A DNA stretch of 44,776 bases from a bacterium (lineage in GTDB: Bacteria > Pseudomonadota > Alphaproteobacteria > Rhizobiales > Aestuariivirgaceae): positions 1 through 44,776 of the forward strand of contig JALHQC010000033.1 of NCBI GenBank assembly GCA_022842165.1, given 5' to 3'. The notes beneath the pieces were generated by a model. It ran no database searches. It worked only from the letters and a program-made list of their open reading frames with translations, and was not told the origin of the DNA. The position numbers and the translations under genes were made by a program. Below are positions 32,977-44,501 of this stretch, piece by piece; position 1 is the first letter of the stretch, and each line of letters opens with the position of its first letter.

Positions 32977-33990
32977 TCAGAATCCTTCCAGTACCACCTT
33001 GCCGCGTGACTTTCCGCTCTCGATCAGAGCATGGGCGCGGAGCAGGTTGGCGGCATTTATCGTGCCGAAATGCTCCGCCAGCGTGGTCCTGATCTTGCCA
33101 TTGTCGACCATCGCCGAAACCGCGTTGAGCAGGCGGTGCTGTTCCTCGATGTCAGCCGTGCCGTACAGCGGGCGCGTGAACATCAGCTCCCAGTGCAGGG
33201 AAAGGCTCTTGCGCTTCAGCTTCATGACGTCGAGCGGCGGCGGATCGTCGATCAGGCAGAAGCGGCCCTGCGGTGAAATCAGCTCGACGATGGCGTCGAA
33301 GTGCTGGTCGGTCTGCGTCGTGGAAAAAACAAATGCCGGGGCCCCGATCCCGAGCTGCTGCACTTCCGCATCGAGCGGCTTGCGATGATCGACCACATGA
33401 TGGGCGCCCATCTCCCTGGCCCAGGCCTGGGTTTCCGGCCGCGAGGCCGTGGCGATGATGGTGACATCCGTCATCTGCCGCAGAATCTGGATGGCGATCG
33501 ATCCGACGCCTCCCGCCCCGCCGACGATCATGATCGCGTTGGCAGCGCCCGGCACGGGCTTCCGCACGTCGAGGCGGTCGAACACTGCCTCCCACGCGGT
33601 GATGGACGTCAAGGGCAGGGCGGCGGCCTCGGCAAAGCCGAGTGACTTGGGCTTGCGTCCTACGATCCGCTCGTCGACAAGATGATACTCGCAGTTGGTG
33701 CCCGGCCTGTCGATCGAGCCGGCATAATAGACTTCGTCACCCGGCTTGAAGAGGCCCGTGTCCGGACCCACGGCCTCGACGATTCCGGCTGCATCCCATC
33801 CGAGGATCTTCACTTCGCCGGCGGCCGGCGCAACGCCGCGGCGGATCTTGGTGTCGACCGGATTGACCGACACTGCCTTGACGTTGACGAGAACGTCGCG
33901 TCCGTGCGGCACCGGCCTGGGCAGTTCGACATCTTCCAGCGCATTCGCCGCGTCCACTGCGCCAGCGATCCTGTATCCGACGGCTTTCAT
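32977..33990 (-). CDS. Zinc-type alcohol dehydrogenase/quinone oxidoreductase family protein
   Basis: A 337-residue MDR-superfamily enzyme. The GroES-like N-terminus has VSVNPVDTKIRRG and ILGWDAAGIVEAVGPDTGLF; the Rossmann part has MIVGGAGGVGSIAIQILRQ. LPLTSITAWEAVFDRL and the C-terminal SGKSRGKVVLEGF are typical of the zinc-binding alcohol dehydrogenase family-1 subgroup, which usually lacks catalytic zinc ligands and uses NADPH. The substrate is probably an alpha,beta-unsaturated carbonyl or quinone. ATG 33990 has GGAG 7 nt upstream. Confidence 0.9.
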   Translation of the reverse strand: MKAVGYRIAGAVDAANALEDVELPRPVPHGRDVLVNVKAVSVNPVDTKIRRGVAPAAGEVKILGWDAAGIVEAVGPDTGLFKPGDEVYYAGSIDRPGTNCEYHLVDERIVGRKPKSLGFAEAAALPLTSITAWEAVFDRLDVRKPVPGAANAIMIVGGAGGVGSIAIQILRQMTDVTIIATASRPETQAWAREMGAHHVVDHRKPLDAEVQQLGIGAPAFVFSTTQTDQHFDAIVELISPQGRFCLIDDPPPLDVMKLKRKSLSLHWELMFTRPLYGTADIEEQHRLLNAVSAMVDNGKIRTTLAEHFGTINAANLLRAHALIESGKSRGKVVLEGF

Positions 33991-34153
33991 GGCCTGCTCC
34001 AGTCCTGTCTGCGGTTGGCCTCGATACTGGCACTGCGCCACGCCGGGGCGCAAGCATCACCGATACCCAGATTATCGTTTTGTAATCTCACGTCCCTGTG
34101 ACTTGCGGTAAAGGTTTCTCCTTTATAGAAGTCAGCGGCTCTGGGGATAAAGA

Positions 34154-34837
34154 ATGGGGGATGTTCGAATCGTGAATAGGCGTGGATTCCTGTCGATGCT
34201 TGGCCTCGCTGCGGCGGTTGTGCCTGTGGCCGCCGCACCCGCAAATGCCTTCCTTTTCGACTGGGAAGAATATCGCCGCAATGGCAAGCGCCCGGTCGGC
34301 ACCCCTGCCAGAAAGAGCAAGCCCGCCAAACCGCGGCTGACCCGCAAGAAGCAGATCGACAAGAAGAAGATCGCCTACAAGGGCCGCGAAGTCGTCGAAT
34401 TCAGGTCTTCCGAAAAGCCGGGCACCATCATTGTCCGCACTAGGGAGCGTGCCCTCTATCAGGTCATGCCCAATGGCAAGGCCATGCGCTACCTCGTGGC
34501 CGTCGGCAAGGAGGGGTTCAACTGGTCCGGCGTCGCGCGCATCGGCATGAAGCGCGAAAATCCGAAATGGACGCCCCCCGCCGAAATGATCAGGCGCACC
34601 CCCAAATACGCCAAATGGAAAAATGGCATGCCCGGCGGCATTCCGGATAATCCGCTCGGCGCCCGCGCGCTCTATCTTTTCGACGGCGGCGGCGACACGA
34701 TGTTCCGCATCCACGGCACCAATGTGCCATCCTCGATCGGCACGGCGGCCTCCTCAGGCTGCATCCGCATGCTGAACCGCGAAGTGGTGGAGCTTTACCG
34801 CAGCACGCCCGTCGGCACCAAGGTCATCGTCCAGTAG
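34154..34837 (+). CDS. L,D-transpeptidase (YkuD domain), Tat-type signal
   Basis: A 227-residue exported protein. The N-terminus has a twin-arginine signal (NRRGFLSMLGLAAAVV) with probable cleavage after ANA. A basic linker (about 45-75) leads to the YkuD domain, in which IHGTNVPSSIG and SSGCIRMLN supply the catalytic His and Cys. Such enzymes form 3-3 cross-links in peptidoglycan or attach proteins to it in the periplasm. ATG 34154 is used; GTG 34172, after GGGGG, is an alternative that keeps the twin arginines. Confidence 0.92.
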   Translation: MGDVRIVNRRGFLSMLGLAAAVVPVAAAPANAFLFDWEEYRRNGKRPVGTPARKSKPAKPRLTRKKQIDKKKIAYKGREVVEFRSSEKPGTIIVRTRERALYQVMPNGKAMRYLVAVGKEGFNWSGVARIGMKRENPKWTPPAEMIRRTPKYAKWKNGMPGGIPDNPLGARALYLFDGGGDTMFRIHGTNVPSSIGTAASSGCIRMLNREVVELYRSTPVGTKVIVQ

Positions 34838-34844
34838 CCGTCCC

Positions 34845-35531
34845 TCAGTTGCAGCCCCTGAACAGGCCCATGTCGACGTGAAAATGGTCGGCGTGGGCTT
34901 CATTGTAGTCGGGGCTCAGCACCAGGTTGAACAGGCTGCACGCGCCCAGCCGCACATCGCGCAGGAACTGCGACGGCGCTCCGCCCTGGTTCCAGTTTCG
35001 CCTCACGCTCATGCTGCGGCCACCGGCAAGCACAAAGCCCGAGATGTCGAAGGCATTGGCGGTGGCGTGTTCGCTCAGGCGGTTTCTGCCTGCAATGTTG
35101 CGGCAGGAGTAGCTGCCGAAATGGTCGATCCGCTCAACCCTTGACCCGAAATGCCTCAGCGCCAGGGGTTGGACGACGTGCCGCTCCAGCAAGTAGAGCC
35201 TCAGCGCCACGCTGCAGCGCATTTCCTCCGCGCCGATCGCCGCCGCGGAAAAGCGCGAAATCGTTACCGTATCCTCGCGCAGGCATCCCGTCGCCTCGAT
35301 CTGCCGCGGCATCGCCTTTACTTCCACGCCCTGTCGCCGGAGGGCGGCCATGCAGGCGGGAAGATCGTCAGCCATCAGCCAAAGTTTCCAGTCGGCGATG
35401 GCGCCAGGCGGTTCGCTGAGGTCCAGTGGCGCTAACGGGTTGTAGCGGTCAGGAATAAGCGCGGTACGGGCGGCGACGTAGATTGCGGCGGCCCCGGCCA
35501 GAATGATGACTACAATGACAAGACGCCGCAT
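34845..35531 (-). CDS. Extensin-like family protein (M15-like fold), membrane-anchored
   Basis: A 228-residue protein with an N-terminal membrane helix (LVIVVIILAGAAAIYVAA) and a periplasmic extensin-like C-terminal domain. That domain has SEHATANAFDISGF and HADHFHVDMG, reminiscent of the zinc ligands His/Asp/His of D-Ala-D-Ala peptidases of family M15, and four Cys that could form disulphides (TGCLRED, EMRCSV, YSCRN, LGACSL). A murein hydrolase or binding role is likely but unproven. I prefer ATG 35531 (MRRLVIVV) to 35555. It is convergent with the L,D-transpeptidase gene, 7 bp apart. Confidence 0.87.
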   Translation of the reverse strand: MRRLVIVVIILAGAAAIYVAARTALIPDRYNPLAPLDLSEPPGAIADWKLWLMADDLPACMAALRRQGVEVKAMPRQIEATGCLREDTVTISRFSAAAIGAEEMRCSVALRLYLLERHVVQPLALRHFGSRVERIDHFGSYSCRNIAGRNRLSEHATANAFDISGFVLAGGRSMSVRRNWNQGGAPSQFLRDVRLGACSLFNLVLSPDYNEAHADHFHVDMGLFRGCN

Positions 35532-35573
35532 CCTGGCCGAACAACAGCCGCCCAATGCGCTTTAATTGCGGCG

Positions 35574-36005
35574 TCAGCCCTGCAATGCGCCGCGCACCCA
35601 TTGCACGATCCGCCCGGCCGGCATCGCACCTGATTCGCGGGCGATCTCGCGGCCATTCCTGAACAAGATCATGGTCGGGATCGAGCGGATCGCGTTCGCG
35701 CCGGCAATCTGCTGGGCGTCTTCGGTGTCCAGCTTGGCGAAACGCACATCGGGTTCCATGGCCCGCGCCGCCTTTTCGAATTCGGGCGCCATCGTCTTGC
35801 AGGGGCCGCACCAGTCTGCCCAGAAATCGACCAGTACGGGGATCGAATTCCGCTCCAGATGCTTTCCATAGCTGGAAGCCGTCAGCGGAACGGGATGCCC
35901 ATCGAAGAGGGCGGCGCGGCACTTGCCGCATTTGGCGGCTTTGGCGGGCTTGTCGGGCGGCACACGGTTGACGGCGCTACAGGCAGGGCAAACGATGTCG
36001 GTCAT
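35574..36005 (-). CDS. trxC: Thioredoxin 2 (zinc-binding thioredoxin)
   Basis: A 143-residue TrxC. The N-terminal zinc finger has CPACSAVNRV and CGKCRAALFDG, followed by the thioredoxin domain with active site DFWADWCGPCKTMAPEFEKA, cis-Pro loop RSIPTMILFRNG and a normal C-terminus. It reduces protein disulphides in the cytoplasm, often under oxidative stress. The sdh operon is transcribed divergently from a 161-bp gap. Confidence 0.95.
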   Translation of the reverse strand: MTDIVCPACSAVNRVPPDKPAKAAKCGKCRAALFDGHPVPLTASSYGKHLERNSIPVLVDFWADWCGPCKTMAPEFEKAARAMEPDVRFAKLDTEDAQQIAGANAIRSIPTMILFRNGREIARESGAMPAGRIVQWVRGALQG

Positions 36006-36166
36006 TGGTCAAGGTCCGGGTTGGTCAATATCCAGTCTGATGGCAGCCATGCGCGGATACGATGATCTGCGTCAAGCTGTCTGGAGTATCATCCTATGCC
36101 TTTCGGCCTATTTGCGATACTGCACTGCACAAGGTAGAAGTTTCCTCCGGGAACGGGAATTGAGCG

Positions 36167-36565
36167 ATGTCTGAGACACGAAAAGCTGGACGCCCCCTCT
36201 CGCCGCACCTGCAGATCTACCGCGGCGGGATGACGATGCTGTTGTCGATTGTCCACCGCGCCACCGGCATCGCCCTTTACGCGGGCGTACTGCTGCTGGT
36301 CTGGTGGCTGACGGCGGCCGCAACCTCCGATGCGTATTTTGATATGGTGCAGGGCTTCTTCGGTCACTGGTTCGGGCAGATCGTGCTGCTCGGCTTCACC
36401 TGGTCGCTGGTGCATCACACCCTGGGCGGCATTCGCCATCTGATCTGGGACATGGGCTGGGGCTACGAGCTGCCAAGCGTCGAGCGTGGCGCGCAGCTCA
36501 CGCTGGCGGGCGGCGTCATCATCACCATCCTGCTCTGGGTCATCGGCTATGGGGTAATGTCATGA
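36167..36565 (+). CDS. sdhC: Succinate dehydrogenase cytochrome b556 subunit
   Basis: A 132-residue SdhC with three membrane helices. The N-terminal [20 protein letters not shown] leads to [12 protein letters not shown], with the conserved Ser and Arg of the quinone site, and [15 protein letters not shown] contains the heme-ligand His region. It anchors complex II in the inner membrane. Its stop overlaps sdhD (ATGA). Confidence 0.96.
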   Translation: MSETRKAGRPLSPHLQIYRGGMTMLLSIVHRATGIALYAGVLLLVWWLTAAATSDAYFDMVQGFFGHWFGQIVLLGFTWSLVHHTLGGIRHLIWDMGWGYELPSVERGAQLTLAGGVIITILLWVIGYGVMS

Positions 36566-36942
36566 GCATGCGCACACCGCTGAACCGCGTTTTGGGGCTA
36601 GGCTCCGCCAAGGCCGGAACCGAACACTGGTGGCTGGAACGCGTCACCGCCATCGCCAGCCTGCCGCTGATGGTGTTCCTGGTGATCTTCGTCATCATGC
36701 ATCTCGGCTCCACCCGGGCCGAGCTGGTGGCGAGCGTGGCAAACCCGTTGGTTGCCATCCTGCTGGCGCTCACCATCATCTCCACGCTCTGGCACATGCG
36801 CTTGGGGCTTCAGGTCGTTATCGAGGACTATGTCCATACGCCGGCTGCCAAGTTCAGCGCCCTGCTGTTGAACAGCTTTTTCACGGCGGTGCTTGGCGTC
36901 GCCGCCCTTTACGCAATTCTCAAGATGAGCTTTGGACTCTGA
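36562..36942 (+). CDS. sdhD: Succinate dehydrogenase membrane anchor subunit
   Basis: A 126-residue Sdh[41 protein letters not shown], and [17 protein letters not shown], which carries the heme and quinone-site His, Asp and Tyr. Three membrane helices. It overlaps sdhC by 4 bp and sdhA by 1 bp. Confidence 0.96.
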   Translation: MSMRTPLNRVLGLGSAKAGTEHWWLERVTAIASLPLMVFLVIFVIMHLGSTRAELVASVANPLVAILLALTIISTLWHMRLGLQVVIEDYVHTPAAKFSALLLNSFFTAVLGVAALYAILKMSFGL

Positions 36943-38783
36943 TGGCTGCTGTCGAAACCAGGAACAAGGCTCCCAACAGCTTCACGATTGGCGGCCGCGC
37001 CTATCCGGTGACGGACCATAGCTACGATGTCGTCGTGGTCGGTGCCGGCGGTTCGGGCCTTCGCGCCACGCTGGGCGCCACCCAGGCGGGCCTCAGGACC
37101 GCCTGCATCTCGAAGGTCTTTCCCACGCGCTCGCACACCGTGGCGGCACAGGGCGGCATCGCGGCCTCGCTCGCCAACATGGGGGCGGACGACTGGCGCT
37201 GGCACATGTACGACACGGTAAAGGGTGCCGACTGGCTGGGTGACCAGGACGCCATCGAATACCTCTGCCGCAACGCGCCCACCGCCGTCTATGAGCTTGA
37301 GCATTTCGGCATGCCCTTCTCGCGCACCGAGGAAGGCAAGATCTACCAGCGCCCCTTCGGCGGCCACATGATGAATTTCGGCGATGGTCCCCCGGTGCAG
37401 CGCACCTGTGCCGCCGCCGACCGCACCGGCCACGCCATGCTCCACACGCTCTATGGCCAGAGCCTCCGCTACGCGGCCGAATTCTTCGTCGAGTATTTCG
37501 CGCTCGACCTGATCATGGAGAACGGCCAGTGCCGCGGCGTCGTCGCCATGTGCATGGAGGATGGCTCGATCCACCGTTTCCGCGCCCATGAAACGATCCT
37601 GGCAACTGGCGGCTATGGCCGAGCCTACTTCTCGGCAACCTCTGCCCACACCTGCACGGGCGACGGCAATGCCATGGTGCTGCGTGCCGGCCTGCCCTGC
37701 CAGGATATGGAGTTCGTGCAGTTCCATCCGACCGGCATCTATGGCGCGGGCTGCCTCATCACCGAGGGTGCTCGCGGCGAGGGCGGTTATCTCACCAATT
37801 CGCAGGGCGAGCGTTTCATGGAACGTTATGCGCCTTCCGCCAAGGACTTGGCCTCGCGTGACGTCGTTTCGCGCTCGATGACGATCGAGATCCGCGAGGG
37901 CCGTGGCGTGGGTCCGCAGAAGGACCACATCCACCTGCATCTCGAACACCTTGATCCCAAGGTACTTCACGAGCGCCTGCCGGGCATTTCCGAATCGGCC
38001 AAGATTTTCGCGGGCGTCGATCTGACGCGCGAGCCGATCCCGATCCTGCCGACCGTGCACTATAATATGGGCGGCATCCCCACGAACTATCATGGCGAGG
38101 TTCTGGCCGGCGATCCCGCCAACCCCGAGAAGATTGTTCCAGGCCTGATGGCGGTGGGCGAGGCGGCCTGTGTCTCCGTCCACGGCGCAAACCGTCTTGG
38201 ATCGAATTCGCTGATCGACCTCGTGGTCTTCGGCCGCGCCGCGGGGCTGCGCTGCATCGAACTGGTGAAGCCCAATGCGCCGCATGCCGATCTGCCCGCC
38301 GATGCTGCCGAAATGGCGGTATCGCGCCTTGACCACTATCGTCACGCAAGCGGCGGAACGCCCACCGCGCAGCTCCGCGCCCGCATGCAGCGCACGATGC
38401 AGGACGATGCCGCCGTGTTCCGCACCGGCGAGACGCTGGCGCAAGGCGTGAAGCGCCTGGGCGAAGTGTGGCGCGGAATCGACGATATCCACGTCACCGA
38501 CCGTTCGCTGGTCTGGAACTCGGACCTCGTCGAGACGCTGGAGTTCGAAAACCTGATCCTGCAGGCGGCGACCACCGTCGTCAGCGCCGAAGCCCGCAAG
38601 GAAAGCCGTGGCGCCCACGCCCGCGAGGACTTCCCGAACCGCGACGACGCCAACTGGATGAAGCACACCCTCGCCTGGGCCGACCGCGACAAGAAGTCCG
38701 TCAAATTGGGCTACCGCCCGGTGCATGACTACACCATGTCCAAGGATATCGAATACATCAAGCCGAAGGCGAGAGTGTATTGA
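36942..38783 (+). CDS. sdhA: Succinate dehydrogenase flavoprotein subunit
   Basis: A 613-residue SdhA. The FAD-binding motif is [20 protein letters not shown]; the His for covalent FAD attachment is in [11 protein letters not shown]; substrate-site residues are in [20 protein letters not shown] and [13 protein letters not shown]. The C-terminus is [17 protein letters not shown]. It oxidises succinate to fumarate in complex II. It starts at ATG 36942, sharing one base with the sdhD stop. Unlike the usual arrangement, sdhB does not follow directly: 1,055 bp of other genes intervene. Confidence 0.97.
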   Translation: MAAVETRNKAPNSFTIGGRAYPVTDHSYDVVVVGAGGSGLRATLGATQAGLRTACISKVFPTRSHTVAAQGGIAASLANMGADDWRWHMYDTVKGADWLGDQDAIEYLCRNAPTAVYELEHFGMPFSRTEEGKIYQRPFGGHMMNFGDGPPVQRTCAAADRTGHAMLHTLYGQSLRYAAEFFVEYFALDLIMENGQCRGVVAMCMEDGSIHRFRAHETILATGGYGRAYFSATSAHTCTGDGNAMVLRAGLPCQDMEFVQFHPTGIYGAGCLITEGARGEGGYLTNSQGERFMERYAPSAKDLASRDVVSRSMTIEIREGRGVGPQKDHIHLHLEHLDPKVLHERLPGISESAKIFAGVDLTREPIPILPTVHYNMGGIPTNYHGEVLAGDPANPEKIVPGLMAVGEAACVSVHGANRLGSNSLIDLVVFGRAAGLRCIELVKPNAPHADLPADAAEMAVSRLDHYRHASGGTPTAQLRARMQRTMQDDAAVFRTGETLAQGVKRLGEVWRGIDDIHVTDRSLVWNSDLVETLEFENLILQAATTVVSAEARKESRGAHAREDFPNRDDANWMKHTLAWADRDKKSVKLGYRPVHDYTMSKDIEYIKPKARVY

Positions 38784-38800
38784 TAGGAAAGGATGTCACC

Positions 38801-39034
38801 ATGTCCGAGTTTCCAAGAATCACACGCGATCCTAAGGTCATGGGCGGCAAACCCTGCATTAGGGGCATGAGGGTAACAGTCGGCATGATTGCCGGGCAAA
38901 TCGCTTCCGGAACATCGATCGAAGAGATGATCGAGCATTTTCCGTATCTGGAACGCGAAGACATCCTGGAAGCGATCGGTTACGCTGGTGCGGTGGCATC
39001 AAACTCGGAATACGATCTAGCGGGATCGAATTGA
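38801..39034 (+). CDS. DUF433 protein, antitoxin-like
   Basis: A 77-residue DUF433 (Vap-BC-like antitoxin) protein: FPRITRDPKVMGGKPCIRGM, VTVGMIAGQIASGTSIEEMI and a C-terminal helical segment EREDILEAIGYAGAVA. The fold is HTH-like. It is followed by, and overlaps, a DUF5615 gene, the standard partner. AAAGGA about 7 nt before ATG 38801 serves as the ribosome site. It lies 17 bp after sdhA on the same strand and would be read by sdh transcription. Confidence 0.9.
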   Translation: MSEFPRITRDPKVMGGKPCIRGMRVTVGMIAGQIASGTSIEEMIEHFPYLEREDILEAIGYAGAVASNSEYDLAGSN

Positions 39035-39411
39035 GGGTTGTGATCGACATGAACCTTTCGGTCGGATGGACCGCGTATTTGCGTGAGCGGGGCCATGATG
39101 CGAAACATTGGTCGGAGATTGGTTCTTTCGATGCGCCCGATGCGGAGATCATGGAGCACTGCCGGAAAGAAGGAGCAATCATCCTGTCCGGCGATCTTGA
39201 TTTTGCAACGCTCCACGCCATTCACGGAACCGACAAACCAAGTGTGGTTCAGCTACGCTCGAAGGACCGGCTGCCAGCAAGCATTGGTCCTCTTGTCAAT
39301 CGCGCCCTGACGGTCGGAGCCGGAAACCTCGACTCCGGAGCAATCGTGACGATCTCTGCCACTCGCATGCGCGTTGCAAAGCTTCCCATCGGTTCGACGG
39401 AGCCAAGATGA
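39031..39411 (+). CDS. DUF5615 PIN-like protein, toxin-like
   Basis: A 126-residue DUF5615 protein. The N-terminus RVVIDMNLSVGWTAYLRERG and the middle LSGDLDFATLHAI place acidic residues as in PIN-like nucleases (Asp at strand 1, the SxDxDF motif), together with DAPDAEIMEHCRKEGAII. Family knowledge links it with DUF433 in a type II toxin-antitoxin-like pair. The start appears to be TTG 39031, overlapping the DUF433 stop by 4 bp, because the family N-terminus begins exactly there. Nuclease activity is not established for most members. Confidence 0.88.
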   Translation: MRVVIDMNLSVGWTAYLRERGHDAKHWSEIGSFDAPDAEIMEHCRKEGAIILSGDLDFATLHAIHGTDKPSVVQLRSKDRLPASIGPLVNRALTVGAGNLDSGAIVTISATRMRVAKLPIGSTEPR

Positions 39412-39530
39412 GATACTTTAACTTCGATAAAGTCATGTGCCACGGAGATGCGTTTGACCACTGCCCGTCGGATGGCTACTCCTTGTCTGGGAAAATTCAG
39501 TGCATAAATCCTAAAGCAGGGGTGTATTGA
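39408..39530 (+). pseudogene. Second, decayed copy of the SdhA C-terminal coding end
   Basis: A 40-codon frame from ATG 39408 to TGA 39528-39530. Its last 23 residues (HCPSDGYSLSGKIQ then CINPKAGVY) align without gaps to the SdhA C-terminus ([14 protein letters not shown] then YIKPKARVY) and both end at the stop codon. The last 22 codons, including the stop, agree at about 44 of 66 bases, and many differences fall at third positions. The upstream half has no resemblance. It overlaps the DUF5615 stop (ATGA) and the CPCC gene start (TGATG). It looks like a remnant of another sdhA 3' end; a functional 40-residue Cys/His-rich peptide is less likely. Confidence 0.6.
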
Positions 39531-39814
39531 TGGCCGAGAACGCACTGAATTACTTTCTGGCTGCCTCCAAAGTGAAGTCGCCAGGGAACATTGTTGATGG
39601 GTCTGTTGAGTGCCCATCCTGTGGAGGCTTGGAATTTTCAGAGCCAGGTGGGTATGAAATTTGCGGCGCTTGCGGCTGGGAAGACGACCCGGTTCAGGAA
39701 GCCTATCCTGATCTTGAAGGTGGTGCGAACAAAGTGTCTCTGAATCAGGCTCGAAAGAACTTTGAGAGCTTTGGCTGGCATGTGGAAAAGCCAAAGCCCC
39801 GCGTCTTGCCTTAA
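39530..39814 (+). CDS. CPCC-family cysteine-rich protein
   Basis: A 94-residue CPCC-type protein. VECPSCGGLEF and ICGACGWEDDPVQEAYPDLE form a four-Cys zinc site, and GGANKVSLNQARKNFESFG is the conserved tail of this family. Function is unknown; members often occur near polymorphic toxin, toxin-antitoxin or mobile loci. The ATG overlaps the TGA of the sdhA remnant. It has 24 bp before sdhB. Confidence 0.88.
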   Translation: MAENALNYFLAASKVKSPGNIVDGSVECPSCGGLEFSEPGGYEICGACGWEDDPVQEAYPDLEGGANKVSLNQARKNFESFGWHVEKPKPRVLP

Positions 39815-39838
39815 GGTCTGTCGAGAAAAGGTTTTTAC

Positions 39839-40615
39839 ATGGCCGAATTCACACTACCCAAGAACTCCAAGATCCAGCCCGGCAAGGTCTGGCCTAAGCC
39901 TCAAGGAAAGCGGCTTCGCGATTTCAGGATCTATCGCTGGAATCCGGACGATGGGAAAAACCCGCAGGTCGATACCTTCACCATCGACATGGAAAAATGC
40001 GGGCCCATGGTGCTGGACGCGCTGATCAAGATCAAGAACGAGCAGGATCCCTCGCTCGCCTTCCGGCGCTCCTGCCGCGAGGGGATTTGCGGGTCGTGCT
40101 CGATGAACATCGACGGCACCAACACGCTCGCCTGCCTCAAGTCCTGCGAAGATGTGAAGGGCGACGTCCGCATCTATCCCCTGCCGCACATGGCGGTGGT
40201 GAAGGACCTCGTGCCCGACATGACGCGATTTTACGCCCAGCACCGCTCGATCGAGCCCTGGCTGAAGACCACGACGCCTGAACCCCAGACCGAATGGAAA
40301 CAGACGCCGGAAGACCGCTCGAAGCTCGATGGGCTCTACGAATGCATCCTCTGCGCCTGCTGCTCAACCTCATGCCCCTCCTACTGGTGGAACGGCGACC
40401 GTTATCTGGGGCCCGCGGCGCTCCTTCAGGCCTATCGCTGGATGATAGACTCGCGCGACGAGGCCACGGGCGAACGCCTCGACAATGTGGAGGATCCTTT
40501 CCGGCTCTACCGTTGCCACACCATCATGAACTGCGCCAAGACCTGCCCCAAGGGGCTTTCGCCTGCCAAGGCCATCGCCGAGATCAAGAAGATGATGGTG
40601 GAGCGCCGGGTCTGA
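39839..40615 (+). CDS. sdhB: Succinate dehydrogenase iron-sulfur subunit
   Basis: A 258-residue SdhB. The [2Fe-2S] cluster ligands are in [15 protein letters not shown] and the Cys of TLACLKSC, the [4Fe-4S] ligands in [16 protein letters not shown], and the [3Fe-4S] ligands in [17 protein letters not shown]. It passes electrons from SdhA to quinone. All ligands are present, so complex II is probably intact despite the intervening genes. Expression depends on read-through of the inserted module or on a promoter within it; none was recognised. Confidence 0.97.
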   Translation: MAEFTLPKNSKIQPGKVWPKPQGKRLRDFRIYRWNPDDGKNPQVDTFTIDMEKCGPMVLDALIKIKNEQDPSLAFRRSCREGICGSCSMNIDGTNTLACLKSCEDVKGDVRIYPLPHMAVVKDLVPDMTRFYAQHRSIEPWLKTTTPEPQTEWKQTPEDRSKLDGLYECILCACCSTSCPSYWWNGDRYLGPAALLQAYRWMIDSRDEATGERLDNVEDPFRLYRCHTIMNCAKTCPKGLSPAKAIAEIKKMMVERRV

Positions 40616-40626
40616 ACTGCGGAACA

Positions 40627-40641
40627 GGCGGGGAACCCGCC
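40627..40641 (+). terminator. Possible terminator hairpin after sdhB
   Basis: GGCGGG (40627-40632) and CCCGCC (40636-40641) form a 6-bp GC stem with loop GAA, 11 nt after the sdhB stop. No T-tract follows (GCCGCCCC), so factor-independent termination is doubtful. Confidence 0.3.
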
Positions 40642-40663
40642 GCCGCCCCTGTGCATTGCAGCC

Positions 40664-40948
40664 ATGGAACTGGCGTTGTTTCGACGCCGCTCGCGCCATG
40701 GAGGCTTGCTGTTGCGACTGACAACCAACACCCGTATTGCGCTGCTGATCTCGACCATGGTGAATGCGGTCGTCTTCGGCATCGGTGCCATCACCGTGCT
40801 ATCGGTTCCGCAGCTTTACGAAAATGCCAAGTTCTGGCTGCCAGTGGTGATCGTAGCGAGCTTTGCCATCGCGCCCTTTATCGCGGCCTATCTGGCGCCC
40901 CGCTTACGCTCGCGGCAGTGGCATCGCCGCCAGCAACTTCGCGACTGA
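40664..40948 (+). CDS. Small two-span membrane protein, unknown
   Basis: A 94-residue protein with a basic N-terminus and two hydrophobic helices: IALLISTMVNAVVFGIGAIT (about 25-47) and FWLPVVIVASFAIAPFIAAY (about 57-77), ending in an Arg-rich tail. It follows sdhB by 48 bp. Not recognised beyond its topology. The start is uncertain: ATG 40664, or ATG 40757 for a shorter form lacking the first helix. Confidence 0.6.
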   Translation: MELALFRRRSRHGGLLLRLTTNTRIALLISTMVNAVVFGIGAITVLSVPQLYENAKFWLPVVIVASFAIAPFIAAYLAPRLRSRQWHRRQQLRD

Positions 40949-40966
40949 CCTGATCGCCTTCGATCC

Positions 40967-41491
40967 TCAATGCGTGGCGTCGGCGGTCTTCTTTTCCTTG
41001 GGCGGAGGGGCCGGCACGAACTGGAAGAGTTCCGCCGTTTCCGGATTGTCCTTGTTCTTGGACTTGTAGCCCTCGACACAGGCATTGAATGACGCTTCGA
41101 GCCGTTTTCCGGCATCCGGAGACTTGACGCCGTCTTTGAGGATTTTCTTGCTGAAGCGTGGCGGCTTCTTCTTCACGGGCTTGGCGATATATTCGGCAAA
41201 GGGGAGATAGCCCTTGTAGTCTTTTTCGGCGAGAACGCTGGTGATTGCCGGGGTCTGGCAGGCGCAGATATCGAGCGGCACCGATTTCATGACGACGGTG
41301 CCATCCTTGGCCGGAAACGACGGCTTGTTCTTCCGGTGCCCGGTGGCACAGGCCATGAATGCCGCCGTCTGCTCGGCCGACATTTTTTTCGACTTGGCAA
41401 ATTCCTGATACTCGGCGTCGTAGGAGCCGCACGAGACCAGAAGCAGCCCGGCCGCGGCGAGCAGCGAAAAACGAATCACCTGGTGTTTCAT
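40967..41491 (-). CDS. Putative lipoprotein of unknown function
   Basis: A 174-residue protein starting MKHQVIRFSLLAAAGLLLVS with the lipobox LVSCGSYD, so it is probably a lipid-anchored envelope protein. The mature part has five further Cys (MACATGH, DICACQT, NACVEGY and others), many Lys, and a C-terminal FVPAPPPKEKK tail. GGAGG 6 nt before ATG 41491 sets the start; longer upstream coding is spurious. It is convergent with the small membrane gene, with 18 bp between them. Confidence 0.8.
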   Translation of the reverse strand: MKHQVIRFSLLAAAGLLLVSCGSYDAEYQEFAKSKKMSAEQTAAFMACATGHRKNKPSFPAKDGTVVMKSVPLDICACQTPAITSVLAEKDYKGYLPFAEYIAKPVKKKPPRFSKKILKDGVKSPDAGKRLEASFNACVEGYKSKNKDNPETAELFQFVPAPPPKEKKTADATH

Positions 41492-41724
41492 CATGTCCCT
41501 CCGGCGCCGGTCAGGCGGCTTTTGATCCCGGCAGGACCCTAGCGCGCGAAAGTTGCAATGCCGTTCTTCAAATGCCGACAATTTTCCGCATCCGAAAGGC
41601 TCAGAGATGCCGCGCCATCATGCATTGATGTCAGTTGAACGACACATGCACCCTTGGTTGATCTGGTGCCGCAACGCAAAAACGACTATAGGCTGCGGCA
41701 ATCCCACCCAAACAAGAGGCCCCT

Positions 41725-44424
<2,700 letters not shown>

Positions 44425-44454
44425 ACCGCCCTACGCATTCGTGATTGCTCGGAT

Positions 44455-44483
44455 ACGGCTCGTGAGTGGTACTCGCGAGCCGT
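44455..44483 (+). terminator. Terminator hairpin after acnA
   Basis: ACGGCTCGTGAGT (44455-44467) pairs with ACTCGCGAGCCGT (44471-44483) over 13 bp with one G-T wobble and a 3-nt loop (GGT), followed by TTG. It lies 30 nt after the acnA stop. Stem strength is high; the T-tract is short. Confidence 0.7.
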
Positions 44484-44501
44484 TTGCGCCATATAGGATG
44501 C

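Noticed and set aside
36112-36139. TTGCGA/GTAGAA upstream of sdhC considered as a promoter
   Set aside because: Both hexamers are weak matches with a 16-nt spacer; not enough support to annotate.
36909-38726. Long minus-strand open frame (605 codons) opposite sdhA
   Set aside because: It is a shadow of sdhA, whose FAD and active-site motifs are intact; the antisense product has no recognisable domain.
38775-39531. Direct repeat GTGTATTGAT (38775-38784 and 39522-39531) considered as a target-site duplication of a transposon
   Set aside because: No transposase or terminal inverted repeats are present, and the similarity extends upstream at the protein level into an SdhA C-terminal copy, which explains the shared bases better.
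41659-41693. TTGATC and TATAGG upstream of acnA considered as a promoter
   Set aside because: The spacer is 23 nt, too long for a sigma70 promoter; no better-spaced -35 was found.
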